Source: a virus. Taken from it: a stretch of 25,206 nt of DNA. A program made the translations under genes and the position numbers. The stretch lies in IMG/VR virus record IMGVR_UViG_3300042465_003056, positions 1 through 25,206 of that record; one strand, 5' to 3'. Each line of letters opens with the position of its first letter. Positions within the stretch are counted from its first letter, which is position 1. A model generated the notes under the pieces. It did not search any database, was not told the origin of the DNA, and was given only the letters and a program-made list of their open reading frames with translations. Below, in pieces: positions 22,532 through 25,206 of the stretch.

Positions 22532-22570
22532 AAAAAAGGAAAAAGGTGGAGGACTTTATCCCTCCACCTT
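22532..22570 (-). terminator. Intrinsic terminator after the coat/124-aa cistrons
   Basis: A perfect 10-bp stem (22543-22552 with 22561-22570; AAGGTGGAGG/CCTCCACCTT, 8-nt loop) is followed on the minus strand by TTTTTCCTTTTTT. It begins 7 nt after the 124-aa gene stop. The T-tract runs into the ribosome site of the next gene, so downstream tail genes depend on read-through or antitermination. Confidence 0.88.
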
Positions 22571-22577
22571 CAACTTA

Positions 22578-22952
22578 CTATGGGTTATTAGCCGCAATTG
22601 CACCGTAGTTACTTGGTGATGCTGTCATAAAGTCAGTAGCAACAGGGTAAGAACGAACAATTTGAACTAAATATGTATCAGCTGCTGGAGTTTTACTTGC
22701 AGCAGTTGGGTTTACATAAGTGATACTGATAGTATTAGCAGCTTTCACTCTTGCGCCAGCTATAGCAACGCCAGCAGTTTGAGCTGCTGTAGTTGATACT
22801 GATACAAAATCACCTACAGCAACGCCAGTAAGAGTAAAATCTTGCTCAGCAGTGGTAATTGTTGCAACAGCAGCAGGAGTTACTGCTAAAGATACAATAG
22901 ATGTAGCGCGGATTGGTGCGACTGCAACTATATTAGGGCCTGGATTACTCAT
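22578..22952 (-). CDS. Coat-adjacent protein, possible head decoration protein
   Basis: 124 aa, Ala/Thr/Val-rich and predicted mostly beta. The middle part (FTLTGVAVGDFVSVSTTAAQ, GVAIAGARVKAANTISITYV, NPTAASKTPAADTYLVQIVR) is a pattern I know from small proteins encoded directly after phage major capsid genes: VGD-x-V, GAxVxAANTxxxxFxNPTAxxxTPAAGTY. Role unproven; head decoration is suggested by position and by sharing a terminated transcript with coat. AGGAG sits 9 nt before the ATG, 15 nt after the coat stop. No membrane or signal segment. Confidence 0.75.
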   Translation of the reverse strand: MSNPGPNIVAVAPIRATSIVSLAVTPAAVATITTAEQDFTLTGVAVGDFVSVSTTAAQTAGVAIAGARVKAANTISITYVNPTAASKTPAADTYLVQIVRSYPVATDFMTASPSNYGAIAANNP

Positions 22953-22967
22953 ATTAAAATACTCCTA

Positions 22968-24221
22968 TTAACCAGTGATACGGCAAGCCAGCTCAGGATA
23001 AACTGTGCTGAAACCATAAAGAACATCAAGACGAGTTGGCAATTGGTCAGAGTTAATATCGTATTGGCGAACCAAACGAATTGACAAACCATCAGCAGAA
23101 GCACGTCCAGCCATATCAACACCTTGAGGCAATAATAGGTCAGCAGTACCAAGAGCAAACGCATCGCGATGGAACGCAATAGCGTTGGCGTAGCTTGCAC
23201 CAGCAGAACCAGAAATTACAGTAGCGTTGCCAGAAGCAATAGTACCAGTAGTGCTAGTTACGTTTTGGAATTGACCGCTAAATACAGGTGTTGGGAAAAC
23301 TTGAACTGTTTGTGAAGAACCAGTACCAGTAGTCAACGCAGTTACTACGAAGTTTCGTAGTGTACCAGTTGATTGACGGTTTTGTGGGTTCACAGCGTAA
23401 ACGCCAGGTATTGTGAAAACAGTACCTTGAGTTAAAGTTTTACCGTTAGTAATAGTAGCAGTTAAACCAAAAGTAGTTGCAGCATTAGTTTGAACAGAAC
23501 CACCAGCTTGTGCAGCTACAGCGATAGTGTCAGTACCAACGATGAAAGAACCAGAAGTAAAGTTACCTACGTTTTGATCCATTGCAAAGTTAAAGCCTAA
23601 AGTGCTGTCACCCATTGCACCTTTCTTGAATATTTCAGAAATAACACCTTGTGGGTTGAACAAGTTGGTCAAACCAGAAACGATACCAACATCGATAGTA
23701 GGATCAACAATAATGCTTCTTAATTCATCAACAGGAGCAGCTTCTTGGTTCAATCTAGCACGAGCAGCTAAGATTGTGTTCAAAGATTGAGCTTGAGTTG
23801 GTGAGTTAGATAACACGCCAGGAGTACCAACCATGTTATATACATTCAAGAATTGTTGTAGACCATCATAGTCGATTTTGTTAGCAACCGCAGCAATAGC
23901 AGGCTTAATAAAACGATCTGAGAAGTCAGAAATGTTTAAGCTCAAATCTTGAGTTGTAAACGCCATATCAACACCGAACTGAGTGTTCAGAGTCAATGGA
24001 ACGTAAGTTTCAACAGAAGATTCAACTTGAAGTGCAGGGCCAGTTCTACCAACATAACGAGGAGGTTTTCTCAAGTTAATAGTAGTACCGATTTTTGCGC
24101 CTTCGATGGCGAATTTGTCGTCATATTGACGGCTAATAGCACGAGTAAAAACTAAGCTGTTGGTCAAGACCCGTAGAGCTTCGTTTGTAATCATGCTTAT
24201 GGTAAGCAATTGATTAGACAT
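22968..24221 (-). CDS. Major capsid (coat) protein, P22 gp5 type
   Basis: The start is ATG 24221, 7 nt after GGAG; an in-frame TTG at 24233 precedes that site and is rejected. 417 aa (P22 coat: 430). Recognisable parts: MITNEALRVLTNSLVFTRAI at the start, GTTINLRKPPRYVGRTGPAL, VPLTLNTQFGVDMAFTTQDL, FSDRFIKPAIAAVANKIDYD, then a beta-rich centre corresponding to the inserted I-domain of P22 coat, and LPTRLDVLYGFSTVYPELAC near the end. It has the HK97 fold and assembles on the scaffold encoded just upstream. The gene has its own leader and lies between two terminators. Confidence 0.95.
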   Translation of the reverse strand: MSNQLLTISMITNEALRVLTNSLVFTRAISRQYDDKFAIEGAKIGTTINLRKPPRYVGRTGPALQVESSVETYVPLTLNTQFGVDMAFTTQDLSLNISDFSDRFIKPAIAAVANKIDYDGLQQFLNVYNMVGTPGVLSNSPTQAQSLNTILAARARLNQEAAPVDELRSIIVDPTIDVGIVSGLTNLFNPQGVISEIFKKGAMGDSTLGFNFAMDQNVGNFTSGSFIVGTDTIAVAAQAGGSVQTNAATTFGLTATITNGKTLTQGTVFTIPGVYAVNPQNRQSTGTLRNFVVTALTTGTGSSQTVQVFPTPVFSGQFQNVTSTTGTIASGNATVISGSAGASYANAIAFHRDAFALGTADLLLPQGVDMAGRASADGLSIRLVRQYDINSDQLPTRLDVLYGFSTVYPELACRITG

Positions 24222-24384
24222 ATTTGTCTCCAAATGAAAAGAAAAAGGTATTTAGCCTGATTTATTTCCAGATGGGAGCCAATCCCTCGAATTATCTGTA
24301 CTGAGGTTGCCTAGCTATCTAAACAGGCAAAAGTTTAAATAGATGTGAGGTCATTATATACCATATCATATTTAAAATGTACAT
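24222..24384 (-). promoter_or_regulatory. Coat gene leader with candidate promoter and two hairpins
   Basis: This 163-nt stretch has no gene. Reading leftward on the minus strand, a consensus -10 box TATAAT lies at 24358-24353 just past the scaffold terminator; no good -35 is at 16-18 nt spacing (TACATT at 17). ACCTCAC follows, as in the divergent promoter at 1661-1667. The leader can form a 6-bp stem (24307-24312 with 24325-24330) and a bulged stem (24269-24273/24294-24298 around 24274-24277/24283-24286). GGAG before the coat ATG is outside both. Confidence 0.45.
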
Positions 24385-24415
24385 AAAAAAATGCCACCAA
24401 TATGGTATTGGTGGC
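24385..24415 (-). terminator. Intrinsic terminator between scaffold and coat genes
   Basis: A 9-bp perfect stem GCCACCAAT/ATTGGTGGC (24393-24401 with 24407-24415, 5-nt loop) is followed on the minus strand by A and seven T residues (24391-24385). It begins 16 nt after the scaffold stop. Confidence 0.9.
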
Positions 24416-24431
24416 GAGTCGGAGTTATCGT

Positions 24432-25206
24432 TTAGCGTTTTAGCCGTGCTACCAGTTTAGCTTTATCTTCTGCATTACGAGCAGCTATATATTCTGAAGT
24501 AGACATTTCAGCGTAAGATTTTGTGCCATTTACAGTGCCCCCAGTGCCATTAATTGGTCGTATTGGTTTCGGAGCTGAACTTGTTCTGGCATCTTGCCTA
24601 ACAATCGCTGCTAATCTCATACCTGCTTGTACAGGTGACATATTAGAGATTTCATAGGCTACATCAAGGTTTCTACCTAATTGATAGGCTATATCAGGGC
24701 CATTTTCCATACCTAATATAGCTTCCCTAATAGTTTGATTCTGAGCTAATATTGGATCAGATGTAATTCTTTCAATAACAGAATCATAATCTGCATATCT
24801 AACTCGCGCAGCGGCTTCAGCCGTTTCCAATTTGGCTTGTGCAGCTTGTTGGGTTTGCAATCTTGCCCGTTGCTCATATTCCTGAGCGACAGCTTGTTTA
24901 GCCTCCATAACCGCAGATTCACGGGTATATTGCATCATTGCATCCATATACCGAGGATCATATTGACCGCCAGCAAATTGTGACGGATCAGGTGGTGCTA
25001 ATGATGGCGCTTGTTGCTCTTGAGCAGGAGAATACTGTCTAAGTATTTGCTCCTGCTGCTCAAGCATCTTTTCCAAACGCTCTGCTTGCCTTCTTGCTTC
25101 GTGCTTATCACGAGTTAATTCATCAATCCGTTTCTTATACCAAGGGTCTTGTTTTTCGGAGGTAGGTTCTTCAGTTGTTTCTACCTCCTCCTGATTACCC
25201 TCTGAT
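24432..25206 (-). CDS. Scaffolding protein (N-terminus cut by window edge)
   Basis: The frame is open from 25206 to TAA at 24432, 258 codons, and no start need be inside the window; an internal TTG at 25076 is not a true start because the same helix continues upstream. Contents: acidic EEVETTEEPTSEKQ, then coiled coil DPWYKKRIDELTRDKHEARR and QAERLEKMLEQQEQILRQYS, a Pro/Gln-rich hinge (APSLAPPDPSQFAGGQYDP), helical centre, and a basic C-terminus (AEDKAKLVARLKR). This fits phage scaffolding proteins, whose basic C-terminal helices bind coat. It lies directly before the coat gene, as in P22. Confidence 0.85.
   Translation of the reverse strand, partial: SEGNQEEVETTEEPTSEKQDPWYKKRIDELTRDKHEARRQAERLEKMLEQQEQILRQYSPAQEQQAPSLAPPDPSQFAGGQYDPRYMDAMMQYTRESAVMEAKQAVAQEYEQRARLQTQQAAQAKLETAEAAARVRYADYDSVIERITSDPILAQNQTIREAILGMENGPDIAYQLGRNLDVAYEISNMSPVQAGMRLAAIVRQDARTSSAPKPIRPINGTGGTVNGTKSYAEMSTSEYIAARNAEDKAKLVARLKR

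Noticed and set aside
22356-22619. 87-aa plus-strand frame
   Set aside because: Crosses the terminator and the 59-aa gene on the opposite strand; no ribosome site.
22949-23200. 83-aa hydrophobic minus-strand frame within the coat gene
   Set aside because: Alternative frame of the well-recognised coat protein; Leu/Val-rich composition comes from the shifted reading of coat codons.

Overview
The window looks like part of a tailed-phage genome (short-tailed, P22-like virion), either a free phage or a prophage/metagenomic viral contig. No cellular housekeeping gene, tRNA, rRNA, insertion sequence or CRISPR array is visible. The DNA is moderately AT-rich and genes are packed with 1-4 nt start/stop overlaps (ATGA, TAATG). 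The host cannot be read from the sequence; a Gram-negative bacterium is the reasonable inference from the P22-type virion proteins and the holin plus T4-type lysozyme lysis genes.

Layout. (1) 1-1574, minus strand: the 5' part of an uncharacterised phage replication-neighbourhood protein and a RecB/Cas4-like nuclease of the DUF2800 type. (2) 1575-1690: a divergent control region with an 11-bp inverted repeat, each arm lying just upstream of one of the two start codons; the plus-strand side carries a 10-bp match to the T3 RNA polymerase promoter core. (3) 1691-5600, plus strand: an early/middle operon of about twelve genes: membrane or secreted small proteins, a VRR-NUC nuclease, a DUF3310 protein, two putative helix-turn-helix proteins, a Cys-rich small protein, an SNF2-type helicase and its small partner. 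(4) 5601-25206, minus strand: the late operon, meeting the early operon tail to tail with no base between them. In transcription order (right to left): scaffold (cut by the window edge), P22-type coat protein, a 124-aa coat neighbour, a 59-aa protein, a beta-helix tailspike-like protein, gp4-like and gp10-like head-tail connector proteins, a very large S74-autoprocessed fibre, a 108-aa protein, a sulfotransferase, a 2-oxoglutarate/Fe(II) hydroxylase, three injection proteins in the P22 order (gp7-, gp20-, gp16-like by position, size and composition), a 171-aa virion-type protein, a tail-collar fibre, then holin, a coiled-coil membrane protein, lysozyme and a 53-aa protein.

How the parts fit. 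Scaffold and coat build the head; gp4- and gp10-like proteins close the portal and form the tail; injection proteins leave the virion with the DNA; three different adhesin-type proteins (beta-helix, S74/C1q-like fibre, collar fibre) probably read or cut the host surface; the lysis genes release progeny. Portal and terminase are expected just beyond the right edge. The coat and 124-aa genes are bracketed by two good intrinsic terminators, so they probably form a separately controlled high-level transcript.

Points of most interest: the sulfotransferase plus aspartyl-hydroxylase pair embedded between tail and injection genes; a roughly 350-residue repeat-rich insertion in the gp10 homologue; a fibre-like domain fused to the N-terminus of the gp4 homologue; and the mirrored motif in the divergent promoter. 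Five confident or likely genes shorter than 60 codons were found by hand translation (36, 39, 53, 53 and 59 aa), plus one doubtful 24-aa frame.
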